NCBI GenBank assembly: GCA_963752225.1 | Contig: CAVVXS010000005.1 | Location: forward strand, 62,001 to 126,000 | Direction: 5' to 3' | Length of the DNA stretch: 64,000 bases | Source of the DNA: JBBROS01 sp963752225 | Lineage (GTDB): Bacteria; Pseudomonadota; Alphaproteobacteria; Acetobacterales; Acetobacteraceae | In this document: positions 33,222 to 40,610 of the stretch, piece after piece | Position numbering within the stretch: position 1 is the stretch's first letter | Layout of the letters: each line of letters starts with the position of its first letter | Program-made: the position numbers and the translations under genes | The notes under the pieces: model-generated | The model's database searches: none | The model's input: the letters and a program-made list of their open reading frames with translations, nothing else | Told to the model about the DNA's origin: nothing

Positions 33222-34304
33222 ATGGACAGCACCGTCGCCATCCCCTCCGAGGAGGTGCGCTGGTCGGCCGTTCTCGAGCGGCAAGCCGGCGACTTCCTTT
33301 ACGCCGTCACGACGATGGGCGTGTTCTGCCGTCCCGGCTGCCCGTCGCCACGGCCGCTGCGGCGCAACGTGCGCTTCTTCGACAGCGTGCTCGAAGCCGA
33401 AGAGGCCGGGTTCCGCGCCTGCAAGCGCTGCGATCCCAAGAGCGAGCGTGCCGCCCTGGCGCGGGCCGTCGTCGAGGACGCCTGCGCCTTTATCGAAGCC
33501 GAGGAGGCCGTCCCGTCGCTGGAGCGGTTGGCCGAGCGCAGCGGTTACTCGCGCTTCCACTTCCTGCGCATGTTCCGCGACCACACCGGGGTCACGCCGC
33601 GCTCCTACGCCGAGGGGGTGCGTGCCCGCCGGCTGCAGGCGGCGCTCGCGGGCGGCGCCCGGGTGGTCGATGCGGTGATCGACGCCGGCTACGGGTCGGA
33701 AAGCCGGGTTTACGAGAACACCGGCCGGCTGCTCGGCATGACGCCGGGGGCGGTGCGCCGGGGCGGCGCCGGCGAGGTGATCCGCACCGCCTTCGCCGAT
33801 TGCCCGTTCGGCCGGCTGCTGGTGGGTGCCACCGACCGCGGCGTCTGCTTCCTCGGCTTCGCCGAGCCGGACGACGCGCTGATGGGCGACCTCCGCCGCC
33901 GCTTCCCGCGTGCCGAATTGCACGCCGACGACGAGGGCCTGGCCGGGATCCTGCGGGCCGTGCTCGCCTTCCTGGAGGAGCCGCAGGCGGCGCTCGCGCT
34001 TCCGCTCGACCTGCGCGGCACCGCGTTCCAGCAGCGGGTGTGGACCGCGCTGTGCGCCATCCCGCCGGGGCAGACCCGAACCTACAGCGAGGTGGCCGCA
34101 GCGATCGGCGCACCGGCGGCGGTGCGTGCCGTGGCTCGCTCCTGCGCCACGAACCCGGTCTCGCTGGCCGTCCCATGCCACCGCGTGGTCGGCAAGGACG
34201 GCGACCTCACCGGCTACCGCTGGGGCGTGCCGCGCAAGCGGGCGTTGTTGGAGCGGGAGCGAGCGGCGGCGCCCGCACGCGGTTTTGCCGCAACCGGCAG
34301 GTGA
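33222..34304 (+). CDS. ada: Ada: methylated-DNA sensor, AraC-type regulator and O6-alkylguanine transferase
   Basis: A 360-residue protein with three modules. N-terminal Ada domain with four zinc cysteines (Cys36, Cys40, Cys67, Cys70; one receives methyl groups from phosphotriesters). An AraC-type helix-turn-helix domain (about 80-180: LAERSGYSRFHFLRMFRDHTGVTPRSYAEGVR). A C-terminal methyltransferase with the active-site PCHRVVG, the acceptor Cys being near residue 318. All active cysteines are present, so it should work both as repair enzyme and activator of the alkylation response. Start ATG 33222 follows AGGAGAGCC. Confidence 0.95.
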   Translation: MDSTVAIPSEEVRWSAVLERQAGDFLYAVTTMGVFCRPGCPSPRPLRRNVRFFDSVLEAEEAGFRACKRCDPKSERAALARAVVEDACAFIEAEEAVPSLERLAERSGYSRFHFLRMFRDHTGVTPRSYAEGVRARRLQAALAGGARVVDAVIDAGYGSESRVYENTGRLLGMTPGAVRRGGAGEVIRTAFADCPFGRLLVGATDRGVCFLGFAEPDDALMGDLRRRFPRAELHADDEGLAGILRAVLAFLEEPQAALALPLDLRGTAFQQRVWTALCAIPPGQTRTYSEVAAAIGAPAAVRAVARSCATNPVSLAVPCHRVVGKDGDLTGYRWGVPRKRALLERERAAAPARGFAATGR

Positions 34305-34387
34305 CTTGGGGCGAAAGCTCCCCAGATGCTAATCTGCCAACAGCGGCATCGGGCCGGCTTGGACAGCATCACCGAGGAGGAAGCCGC

Positions 34388-35311
34388 ATGCACGTCGTCA
34401 CGCGCCGGGGCTGGGAGATCGCTGAAAGCCAGGTCACGCCGGAACACCTGGTGCTGTCGCGCCGCACGTTGTTGGGGGGCGCCGCACTTGCCGGCATCGC
34501 AGCACCCGGCGCCGCCTGGGCGCAAGGGGCGCCGCGCAATCCGAAATACGATGGCGGCCGCGCGATTACGGCGGAGGACGCGTCCACCAGCTACAACAAC
34601 TACTACGAGTTCGGCACCGACAAGAGCATCTACCGGGCCGCGCAACGCCTGCCGATCAGCCCCTGGTCGATCAGCGTCGAGGGCCTGGTGGACAAGCCAA
34701 GGAAGCTCAACCTCGAAGACCTGCTGAAGCAGGTCTCGCTCGAGGAGCGCATCTACCGCCACCGTTGCGTCGAGGGCTGGGGCATGACGGTGCCGTGGAC
34801 CGGCTTTCCGCTCTCCGCGCTGGTCAAGCTTGCCAACCCGACCGCGGCGGCCAAGTTCATCTCATTCGAGACCCTCGCCGATCCGAAGACGATGCCCGGC
34901 CTGCGCGCGAGCCAGTTCACCTGGCCCTATGTCGAGGGCTGCACGATGGCGGAGGCCAACAATGACCTCGCCTTCATGGTCACGGGAATGTACGGCAAGG
35001 CGGTGCCGAAGCAGGACGGCGCGCCGATCCGGCTGGTCCTGCCGTGGAAGTATGGGTTCAAGTCGGCGAAGTCGATCGTCAAGATCACCTTCACGGACAA
35101 GCAGCCGCCCACCTTCTGGGAAGGTTTGCAGCCGGCCGAGTATGGGTTCTGGGCCAACGTGAATCCCGAGGTGCCGCACCCCCGCTGGTCGCAGGCGACC
35201 GAGCGGCTGATCGGGACGGATGAACGCGTGCCCACCAAGATCTATAACGGCTATGGCGAGTTCGTCGCGTCGTTGTATTCTGGGCTCGGCAACGAGAAGC
35301 TGTTCATGTGA
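34388..35311 (+). CDS. msrP: Protein-methionine-sulfoxide reductase catalytic subunit MsrP
   Basis: A 307-residue periplasmic molybdoenzyme (YedY/MsrP) that repairs oxidised methionines in envelope proteins. It has a twin-arginine signal (SRRTLLGGAALAGIAAPGAA), the molybdopterin fold, and the Mo ligand Cys127 in RHRCVEGWGMTVPW. Later blocks LVLPWKYGFKSAKSIVKI and ANVNPEVPHPRWSQATER are typical for the family. The usual partner MsrQ, a heme b membrane protein of about 200 residues, is not encoded next to it; instead a 97-residue membrane protein follows with a 1-nt overlap. Start ATG 34388. Confidence 0.94.
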   Translation: MHVVTRRGWEIAESQVTPEHLVLSRRTLLGGAALAGIAAPGAAWAQGAPRNPKYDGGRAITAEDASTSYNNYYEFGTDKSIYRAAQRLPISPWSISVEGLVDKPRKLNLEDLLKQVSLEERIYRHRCVEGWGMTVPWTGFPLSALVKLANPTAAAKFISFETLADPKTMPGLRASQFTWPYVEGCTMAEANNDLAFMVTGMYGKAVPKQDGAPIRLVLPWKYGFKSAKSIVKITFTDKQPPTFWEGLQPAEYGFWANVNPEVPHPRWSQATERLIGTDERVPTKIYNGYGEFVASLYSGLGNEKLFM

Positions 35312-35604
35312 TGGCGGCACGCATCTTCGCAGTCCTGGCGGCGACTTTCCTGGTGGCAGCGGTTGGCATCGCGTCGCTAATGCCGCTGGGAATGACTCTG
35401 GGCTACGGCTTGCAGCGGCTCGACGCCGGAATGGTCGGCTGGGCCAAGCTGCACAGTGTGAGCTGGCTGTGGGACTGGGTGGAGCAGCCATTCCTGCAGC
35501 GGCCGCTATGGCTGCTGCCGGCCTGCGCCGGGCTGATCTCCACCGGCTTGGCGCTGACCTTCAGTCTCGACAAGCCGTCGCCGTCGCGTCGCCGCCGCAG
35601 TTGA
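35311..35604 (+). CDS. Small two-helix membrane protein coupled to msrP
   Basis: A 97-residue protein with two membrane helices (IFAVLAATFLVAAVGIASLM and LWLLPACAGLISTGLALTF) joined by an amphipathic segment rich in Trp (KLHSVSWLWDWVEQPFLQR), and a basic tail (SPSRRRRS). There is only one histidine, so it is not a heme b protein of the MsrQ type. The ATG overlaps the msrP stop (TGATG), implying coupled translation. Function is unknown; its place suggests a membrane anchor or electron-transfer accessory for MsrP. The 3' end overlaps the convergent NUDIX gene by 44 nt. Confidence 0.6.
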   Translation: MAARIFAVLAATFLVAAVGIASLMPLGMTLGYGLQRLDAGMVGWAKLHSVSWLWDWVEQPFLQRPLWLLPACAGLISTGLALTFSLDKPSPSRRRRS

Positions 35605-36028
35605 GCAGGGTGCGGGCGATGCCGATCACCCGGTGCGCCTCGCTCCAGAGATCGTAGCCGGCAAGCTCCGTCAGCGGGACGAAGCGGGCGTCGGTCACGT
35701 CGCCGCCCGGCGTCGGCTCGCCCGCCTGCCACGCCGCGGCAAAATCCAGAATCGTGTAGTGATATTGGACGCGTCCGGACGCATCGTGATGGATGCTGTC
35801 CACGTGAGCCGCGAGCCGCATCGGCCCGGCTTCCACCGCCGCCTCCTCCCGAAGCTCGCGCCGGGCTCCGGCTTCGGCCGTCTCGCCGACGCGTTGCGCC
35901 CCGCCCGGCAAAGACCAGGTGCCGGCGGACGGCGCCTTGCCGCGCCGCACCAGCAGGACCGAGCCGTGCTTGAGCAGGACGACGCCGAGGCCGATCAACG
36001 GCCGTAGGGGATATTCGCGACCACTCAC
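35561..36028 (-). CDS. NUDIX hydrolase
   Basis: A 155-residue enzyme that hydrolyses a nucleoside diphosphate linked to another group. The NUDIX box GAQRVGETAEAGARRELREE keeps the GX5E and REXXEE elements, but the usual glycine after EE is Ala (EEAAVEAG); the catalytic acids are intact. The N-terminal strand PLIGLGVVLLKHGSVLLVRRG and SIHHDASGRVQYHYTILDF are typical of ADP-ribose or small nucleotide-type members. The substrate cannot be assigned. Convergent with the small membrane gene (44-nt overlap) and divergent from dctP. Confidence 0.88.
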   Translation of the reverse strand: MSGREYPLRPLIGLGVVLLKHGSVLLVRRGKAPSAGTWSLPGGAQRVGETAEAGARRELREEAAVEAGPMRLAAHVDSIHHDASGRVQYHYTILDFAAAWQAGEPTPGGDVTDARFVPLTELAGYDLWSEAHRVIGIARTLLNCGGDATATACRD

Positions 36029-36142
36029 ACGCGTCTCCAGCTCGCCCGACCAAACGGGTAGTCAACCCGGCGTCAACGCCGCTTGCAACCATGAGGTGTG
36101 CAACGTATTTAGCCGCAAAGCGAAAAATTCACGGGAGGATTT

Positions 36143-37156
36143 ATGCGTCTGAGCCGCCGAGCGACCTTTGCGACCATGTTGGCCGCGCCAGCCTTGCTGC
36201 AGGGCGCCCGTGCCGCCACCCGCACGCTCAAGATCAGCCATCAGTTTCCGGGCGGCACGCTCGAGCAGGGCGACTTCCGCGACCGTCTCGTCCGCCGGTT
36301 CGCGGCCGACGTGCAGGCCCGCACCAACGGCGAGCTGGCGTTTGAGATCTATCCGGGCTCGTCGCTGATGAAGACCGTCGCCCAGTTCGGCGCCTTGCGG
36401 AAGGGTGCGCTCGACATGAGCGTCTACCCGCTCGCCTATGCCGGCGGCGAGGTGCCGGAGGTGAATATCGGCCTCATGCCTTGCCTGGTCACGACCTACG
36501 AGCAGGGCATGGCCTGGAAGAAGCAGCCGATCGGGCAGGAGCTGACGGCGCTGCTGGACAAGCGCGGCGTCAAGATCATCACCTGGGTGTGGCAAGCCGG
36601 CGGCGTTGCCAGCCGCTCGACCCCGGTGGTGCAGCCGGACGACGTCAAGGGCCTCAAGGTCCGCGGCGGCTCGCGCGAGATGGACCTCATGCTGAAACAG
36701 GCCGGCGGCATCATCAGCTCGGTGCCGTCCAACGAGATCTACGCCGCCATGCAGACCGGGACGCTCGACGCAGCCGTCACCTCCAGCACGAGCCTGATCT
36801 CGTTCAGGCTCGAGGAGATCAGCAAGGCGATCACCTCCGGCAAGGCCGGCAGCTTCTGGTTCATGTTCGAGCCGCTGCTGATGAGCAAGCAGGTGTTCGA
36901 CAGCTTGCCGGCAGAGCAGCAGAAGGCCATCACCGCGGTCGGCGCCGATCTCGAGCAGTTGGGCCTCGATGCGGCCAAGGCCGACGACGACGACCTCGCC
37001 AGGGTCTACGCGAAGGTCGGCGTGACCGCGCGCGAGATGAACCCGGACGCGATCGCCAAGTGGAAGGTGCTGGCGCAGGCAACGGCGTGGAAGGATTTCG
37101 CCGACCGCAACGCGAGCTGCGCGTCGCTGCTGAAGCTGGCCGAGGCGGTGGCTTGA
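36143..37156 (+). CDS. dctP: TRAP transporter substrate-binding protein (DctP)
   Basis: A 337-residue periplasmic receptor of a tripartite ATP-independent transporter. It has a signal peptide (LSRRATFATMLAAPALLQGARA), then ISHQFPGGTLEQGDFRDRLV, EIYPGSSL and the conserved arginine region VKGLKVRGGSREMDLMLKQAG that contacts the carboxylate of ligands. VPSNEIYAAMQTGTLDAAVTS is another family hallmark. Ligand: likely an organic acid, not defined further. A very good ribosome site (GGGAGGATTT) precedes ATG 36143. It is followed by dctQ and dctM with overlaps, giving a complete transporter. Confidence 0.94.
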   Translation: MRLSRRATFATMLAAPALLQGARAATRTLKISHQFPGGTLEQGDFRDRLVRRFAADVQARTNGELAFEIYPGSSLMKTVAQFGALRKGALDMSVYPLAYAGGEVPEVNIGLMPCLVTTYEQGMAWKKQPIGQELTALLDKRGVKIITWVWQAGGVASRSTPVVQPDDVKGLKVRGGSREMDLMLKQAGGIISSVPSNEIYAAMQTGTLDAAVTSSTSLISFRLEEISKAITSGKAGSFWFMFEPLLMSKQVFDSLPAEQQKAITAVGADLEQLGLDAAKADDDDLARVYAKVGVTAREMNPDAIAKWKVLAQATAWKDFADRNASCASLLKLAEAVA

Positions 37157-37737
37157 GCACGCACGGGATCGACGCCGCATCCGGCGCGATCCCCGCGGCC
37201 GACGTGCCGCGCGTGGGCGTGCTCGGAGCGGCGCAGGCGGTGGTCGGGTTGCTGAACGGAGTGATGGCGGTGCTGTCGGGGATCGCGATCGCCGTCGCCG
37301 GCGTCGTGCTGACCTGGGAGGTGGCCGGACGCTACTTCTTCGCCGTGCCGTCGGACTGGCAGGACGAGCTGAGCACCTTCCTGCTGATCGGCGCCACCTT
37401 CGCCTCGGCCGCCTGGGTGCAGGCGCGGCGCGGCCATGTGGCGATCGACGCACTCGCTGCCATCCTGCCGCCTGCCGCCGACCGCGTGCGCCGCTGGCTG
37501 GCCGACGTGCTCAGCTTCGTGTTCGTCAGCTTCTTCGCCTGGAAAAGCTTCGCTCTGCTGGCCGAGGCGCTCGAGGACGGACAGACGACGCCGTCCGCCT
37601 GGGGACCGCCGCTATGGATCCCCTACAGCTGCATGGCGATCGGCATGGCGCTGCTCGCGGTGCAGCTGCTGCTGCAAGTGCTGGGATCCCGCCACGCCGC
37701 TTCCCAGCCGGCGCACCTCGCGCCCTCGCCGCACTGA
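37153..37737 (+). CDS. dctQ: TRAP transporter small permease subunit (DctQ)
   Basis: A 194-residue membrane protein with four helices, matching DctQ: VLTWEVAGRYFFAVPSDWQDELSTFLLIGATFASAAWVQARRGHVAID is the signature block (W.DE....L......A......HV.ID pattern). Start at TTG 37153, whose TTGA overlaps the dctP stop; no ATG is found near, and GTG codons further in would shorten the polar N-terminus. The ATG of dctM overlaps its stop (TGATG). Acts with DctM as the sodium-driven transport unit. Confidence 0.9.
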   Translation: MSTHGIDAASGAIPAADVPRVGVLGAAQAVVGLLNGVMAVLSGIAIAVAGVVLTWEVAGRYFFAVPSDWQDELSTFLLIGATFASAAWVQARRGHVAIDALAAILPPAADRVRRWLADVLSFVFVSFFAWKSFALLAEALEDGQTTPSAWGPPLWIPYSCMAIGMALLAVQLLLQVLGSRHAASQPAHLAPSPH

Positions 37738-39083
37738 TGGACACGCTGCAGCTCGGCTTGCTGTATGGCGGGGCGACGCTGGCGGCGTTGTTCTCCGGCA
37801 TGCCGATCGCGTTCGCGCTGGGCGGGGTTGCGACCCTGTTCATGCTCGCCTTCATGCCGTCCGCGTCGCTCGATACGATTGCGCAGAACGTCTACGAGGA
37901 GCTGGCCAGCATCACCCTGCTGACCATCCCGCTGTTCATCCTGAAGGGTGCGGCGATCGGCAAGTCCCGCGCCGGCAAGGACCTGTACGATGCGCTGCAT
38001 ACCTGGTTGCACCGGGTGCCCGGCGGATTGGGCGTCGCCGTCGTGCTCGCCTGCGGCCTGTTCGCTGCCATGGCCGGCAGTTCGCCCGCGACCTGCAGCG
38101 CGATCGGCAGCTCCGGCATTCCGGAAATGCGCCGCCGCGGCTATTCGCCGGGCTTCGCCGCCGGGCTGGTGGCCGCGGGCGGCACGCTCGGCATCCTGCT
38201 GCCGCCCTCGATCGTGCTGATCCTGTACGCGGTGGCCGCCGAGCAGTCCTTGGGCCGGCTGTTCCTGGCCGGCATCGGCCCTGGCTTGCTGCTGGTGGCG
38301 CTGTTCTCCGGCTATGCCGTGATCCGCTGGCGCGGCGAGTTCGCGACGGCGATGGCGGCCGAGGCGGGGGGCGGCGCGCGCAGCGCCATCCTGCGGCAGG
38401 ACACATACAGCTTCGGCCAAAAGATGGCCGCCCTGCCGCGGGTGTTGCCGTTCCTTATCCTGCTGACCGGAGTCATGGTGGCGCTTTACGGCGGCATCGC
38501 CACGCCGAGCGAAACGGCCGGGCTCGGAGCGGTGCTGGCGCTGGTGCTGATCGCGGTCGTCTACGGCGCGTTCCGCCCGGCCGACATCCGGCCGATCTTT
38601 GCCGGCACGCTGGGCGAAAGCGGCATGCTGCTGCTGATCATCGGCATGAGCCTGCTTTACAGCTACGTGATGAGCTACCTGCACATCAGCCAGGGCGCGG
38701 CGGGCTGGATCGTCGGGCAGCACCTCAGCAAGTGGGTGCTGCTGGCGGCGATCCTGCTGCTGGTGGTGGTGCTCGGGTTCTTTCTGCCGCCGGTGTCGAT
38801 CATCCTGATGACCGCGCCGATCATCCTGCCGCCGTTGCGGGAAGCCGGGTTCGACCTCATCTGGTTCGGCGTTGTGATGGCGGTCGTGATGGAGATGGGG
38901 CTGATCCACCCGCCGGTCGGGTTGAACATCTTCGTCATCAACCGGATCGCTCCCGATATCGGCCTGGGCCCGATCATCTGGGGCACCTTGCCGTTCGTCA
39001 TGCTGATGGCGATTGCGGTGGTGATCCTGGCGCTGGTACCAGGGATCGCGATGGGCTTGCCGCACCTTGTCTACAATCGCTGA
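37737..39083 (+). CDS. dctM: TRAP transporter large permease subunit (DctM)
   Basis: A 448-residue protein with about 11-12 helices, the transport-driving subunit. Family segments include LLTIPLFILKGAAIGKS, GLFAAMAGSSPATCSAIGS, GGTLGILLPPSIVLILYAV, YGGIATPSETAGLGAVLALV and the C-terminal MEMGLIHPPVGLNIFVINRIAPD. The length is normal. No stop-proximal terminator with a U-tract is visible; a 7-bp hairpin (GCCGGCG/CGCCGGC) lies at 39110-39128. It completes a coupled dctPQM operon. Confidence 0.95.
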   Translation: MDTLQLGLLYGGATLAALFSGMPIAFALGGVATLFMLAFMPSASLDTIAQNVYEELASITLLTIPLFILKGAAIGKSRAGKDLYDALHTWLHRVPGGLGVAVVLACGLFAAMAGSSPATCSAIGSSGIPEMRRRGYSPGFAAGLVAAGGTLGILLPPSIVLILYAVAAEQSLGRLFLAGIGPGLLLVALFSGYAVIRWRGEFATAMAAEAGGGARSAILRQDTYSFGQKMAALPRVLPFLILLTGVMVALYGGIATPSETAGLGAVLALVLIAVVYGAFRPADIRPIFAGTLGESGMLLLIIGMSLLYSYVMSYLHISQGAAGWIVGQHLSKWVLLAAILLLVVVLGFFLPPVSIILMTAPIILPPLREAGFDLIWFGVVMAVVMEMGLIHPPVGLNIFVINRIAPDIGLGPIIWGTLPFVMLMAIAVVILALVPGIAMGLPHLVYNR

Positions 39084-39236
39084 CACGCCCTCGACCGGGC
39101 GACCAGCCCGCCGGCGCGCAACGCCGGCCCGAGCCACCAGCACGGCGCATACCGCCGGCCCAGGCGGCTCGGTGATACGAAACTGTCATAACTCGGCTTC
39201 GTTCACTCCTCATTGATGGGCGGTTCGGAGAAGGCG

Positions 39237-39491
39237 ATGGAACACGGGGGACGAGTCGCTGCGAGGTTAATCAGTGCTTTAGTTTTCGGCGCCGTGGTTG
39301 TGATGATCACGCTGGCGGTCGGTGCGACCGTCTGTGCGATCCTGGTGTCGCGGATGGTTCAGGCGGCCGGACGGTGGCTGACGGCCCGGCCGGCCGCGGC
39401 CGCGCCGCCGGTGATGAACGTCCAGACGTCCTCCAGCACCGGCGCCTTCCCGGCGAATAACGGGGTGAATGCCGTCACGATGCCGATGTGA
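39237..39491 (+). CDS. Possible small membrane protein (weak)
   Basis: An 84-residue reading frame from ATG 39237, preceded by GGAGAAGGCG, with one membrane helix (LISALVFGAVVVMITLAVGATVCAILVS). Its second half is antisense to the esterase gene and probably not conserved. Codon use in the first half (TTA, AGT, GTT) is atypical for the window. It could be a real small protein, an expressed leader, or chance; I rate it low. Confidence 0.3.
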   Translation: MEHGGRVAARLISALVFGAVVVMITLAVGATVCAILVSRMVQAAGRWLTARPAAAAPPVMNVQTSSSTGAFPANNGVNAVTMPM

Positions 39492-40240
39492 CCCAGGCCC
39501 GGGTAGATCCGGCTCGAGACCGGTCCGCCGGCCGCCGCCACGCGCTGCGCCAGGCTGGCCGTGTTGCGCGGCCGGACCGTCGTGTCGGCGTCGCCCGCCA
39601 GCAGCAGCAGGGGCGGGTTGCGGCCATCGACGTAGCTGACCGGCTGGCTCGCCGGCCCGTCATCGACCGGCGCGAACACCGGGATGACGTCGGGATCGGT
39701 GATCGGCAGGAAGTCGTACGGGCCTGCCAGCCCCACCACCCCGGCCAAGCGGTCGCGTGACGTCCCGGCCCGGGCCAGGAACGCCGGGTCGAGCGCCAGC
39801 ATCGCCGCGTTATAAGCGCCGGCGGAGTGCCCCACGACGAACACCCGCGCCGGGTCGGCGCCGAGTGCCGCCGCATGCGACAGCGACCACGCCACCGCCT
39901 GGGCGTTGTCGTCCAGGAACGCCGGGAATTGCACCTCCGGATACAGCCGGTAGTTCGGCACCACCACCACGGCGCCGCGTGCCGCCAGCGGCTTGGCGAC
40001 GAACGGGTAGATCGACTTGTCTCCGGTCCGCCAACTGCCGCCATACAAGAACACCACCAGCGGCCCCGATGCCTGGGCCGGCCGGTACACATCGAGCCGC
40101 AACGGCGACCCGGCGGTAAACGCCACGTCGCGCGTGACGGTGACGCCCGCGTCCGGCACGGTGGCGTTCAGCAGGCTGGCCGCGCTGCAACCCTGCAGCA
40201 GCGTCAGCATGAGGCTCGCCACCCACCGTTTCAGCGCCAA
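39359..40240 (-). CDS. Lipoprotein alpha/beta hydrolase (esterase)
   Basis: A 293-residue alpha/beta hydrolase with a lipoprotein signal: from TTG 40240 the N-terminus reads KRWVASLMLTLLQGC with lipobox cysteine at residue 18. The catalytic elements are the nucleophile GHSAGAYNA, the acid in GDADTTVRP and the histidine in GLGHIG, plus the oxyanion region VVFLYGGSW and NYRLYPEVQFPAF typical of BD-FAE-like/hormone-sensitive-lipase-type enzymes. It overlaps the FluC stop by 10 nt and is last in a three-gene minus-strand set. ATG 40210 would delete the basic start. The substrate is unknown. Confidence 0.83.
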   Translation of the reverse strand: MALKRWVASLMLTLLQGCSAASLLNATVPDAGVTVTRDVAFTAGSPLRLDVYRPAQASGPLVVFLYGGSWRTGDKSIYPFVAKPLAARGAVVVVPNYRLYPEVQFPAFLDDNAQAVAWSLSHAAALGADPARVFVVGHSAGAYNAAMLALDPAFLARAGTSRDRLAGVVGLAGPYDFLPITDPDVIPVFAPVDDGPASQPVSYVDGRNPPLLLLAGDADTTVRPRNTASLAQRVAAAGGPVSSRIYPGLGHIGIVTAFTPLFAGKAPVLEDVWTFITGGAAAAGRAVSHRPAA

Positions 40241-40608
40241 GCGGCACCGCCCAGCAGGGTGCCGGCCCAGACCGCCAGTAGGCATAGCGCGAACGACATC
40301 GCCGCATAGCCGAACGCCGCCGGCGCCCGGCCATCCTGCAGCAGCTCCAGCGTTTGCAGGCTGAATGACGAGAAGGTGGTGAAGCCGCCGCACACCCCGA
40401 CCATCAGGAAAGCCCGGACCGCGGCATGCTCCCGCGCATCCGTGGCGGCCCCGGCGGCGCCGATCACCGCGCTGCCGAGCACGTTAATGAGCAGCGTCCC
40501 CCACGGGAATGACGGCCCCAGCAGCCAGCCGACCCAGATCGCCAGCCAATACCGGGCCAGTCCGCCGAGCGCGCTGCCGGCGAGGACCAAGGCCGAAAGT
40601 GCCGCCAC
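40231..40608 (-). CDS. crcB: Fluoride ion channel FluC/CrcB
   Basis: A 125-residue dual-topology membrane protein that exports fluoride. It has the four-helix pattern and both key motifs: FPWGTLLINVLGSAVIG (conserved Asn) and VGVCGGFTTFSSFSLQTLEL (Phe box and Thr-Ser polar track). GTG 40608 starts 3 nt before the stop of the upstream binding-protein gene, so it is coupled to it. No fluoride riboswitch-like structure was identified upstream. Dual topology means one gene is enough, which fits the single copy here. Confidence 0.93.
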   Translation of the reverse strand: MAALSALVLAGSALGGLARYWLAIWVGWLLGPSFPWGTLLINVLGSAVIGAAGAATDAREHAAVRAFLMVGVCGGFTTFSSFSLQTLELLQDGRAPAAFGYAAMSFALCLLAVWAGTLLGGAAWR

Positions 40609-40610
40609 CG

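Noticed and set aside
36083..36111. Sigma70 promoter before dctP
   Set aside because: TTGCAA with a 17-nt spacer to TATTTA matches the consensus only partly; left out as a feature because similar matches arise by chance.
39110..39128. Intrinsic terminator after dctM
   Set aside because: A 7-bp GC hairpin is present but no U-tract follows, so it is not listed as a terminator.
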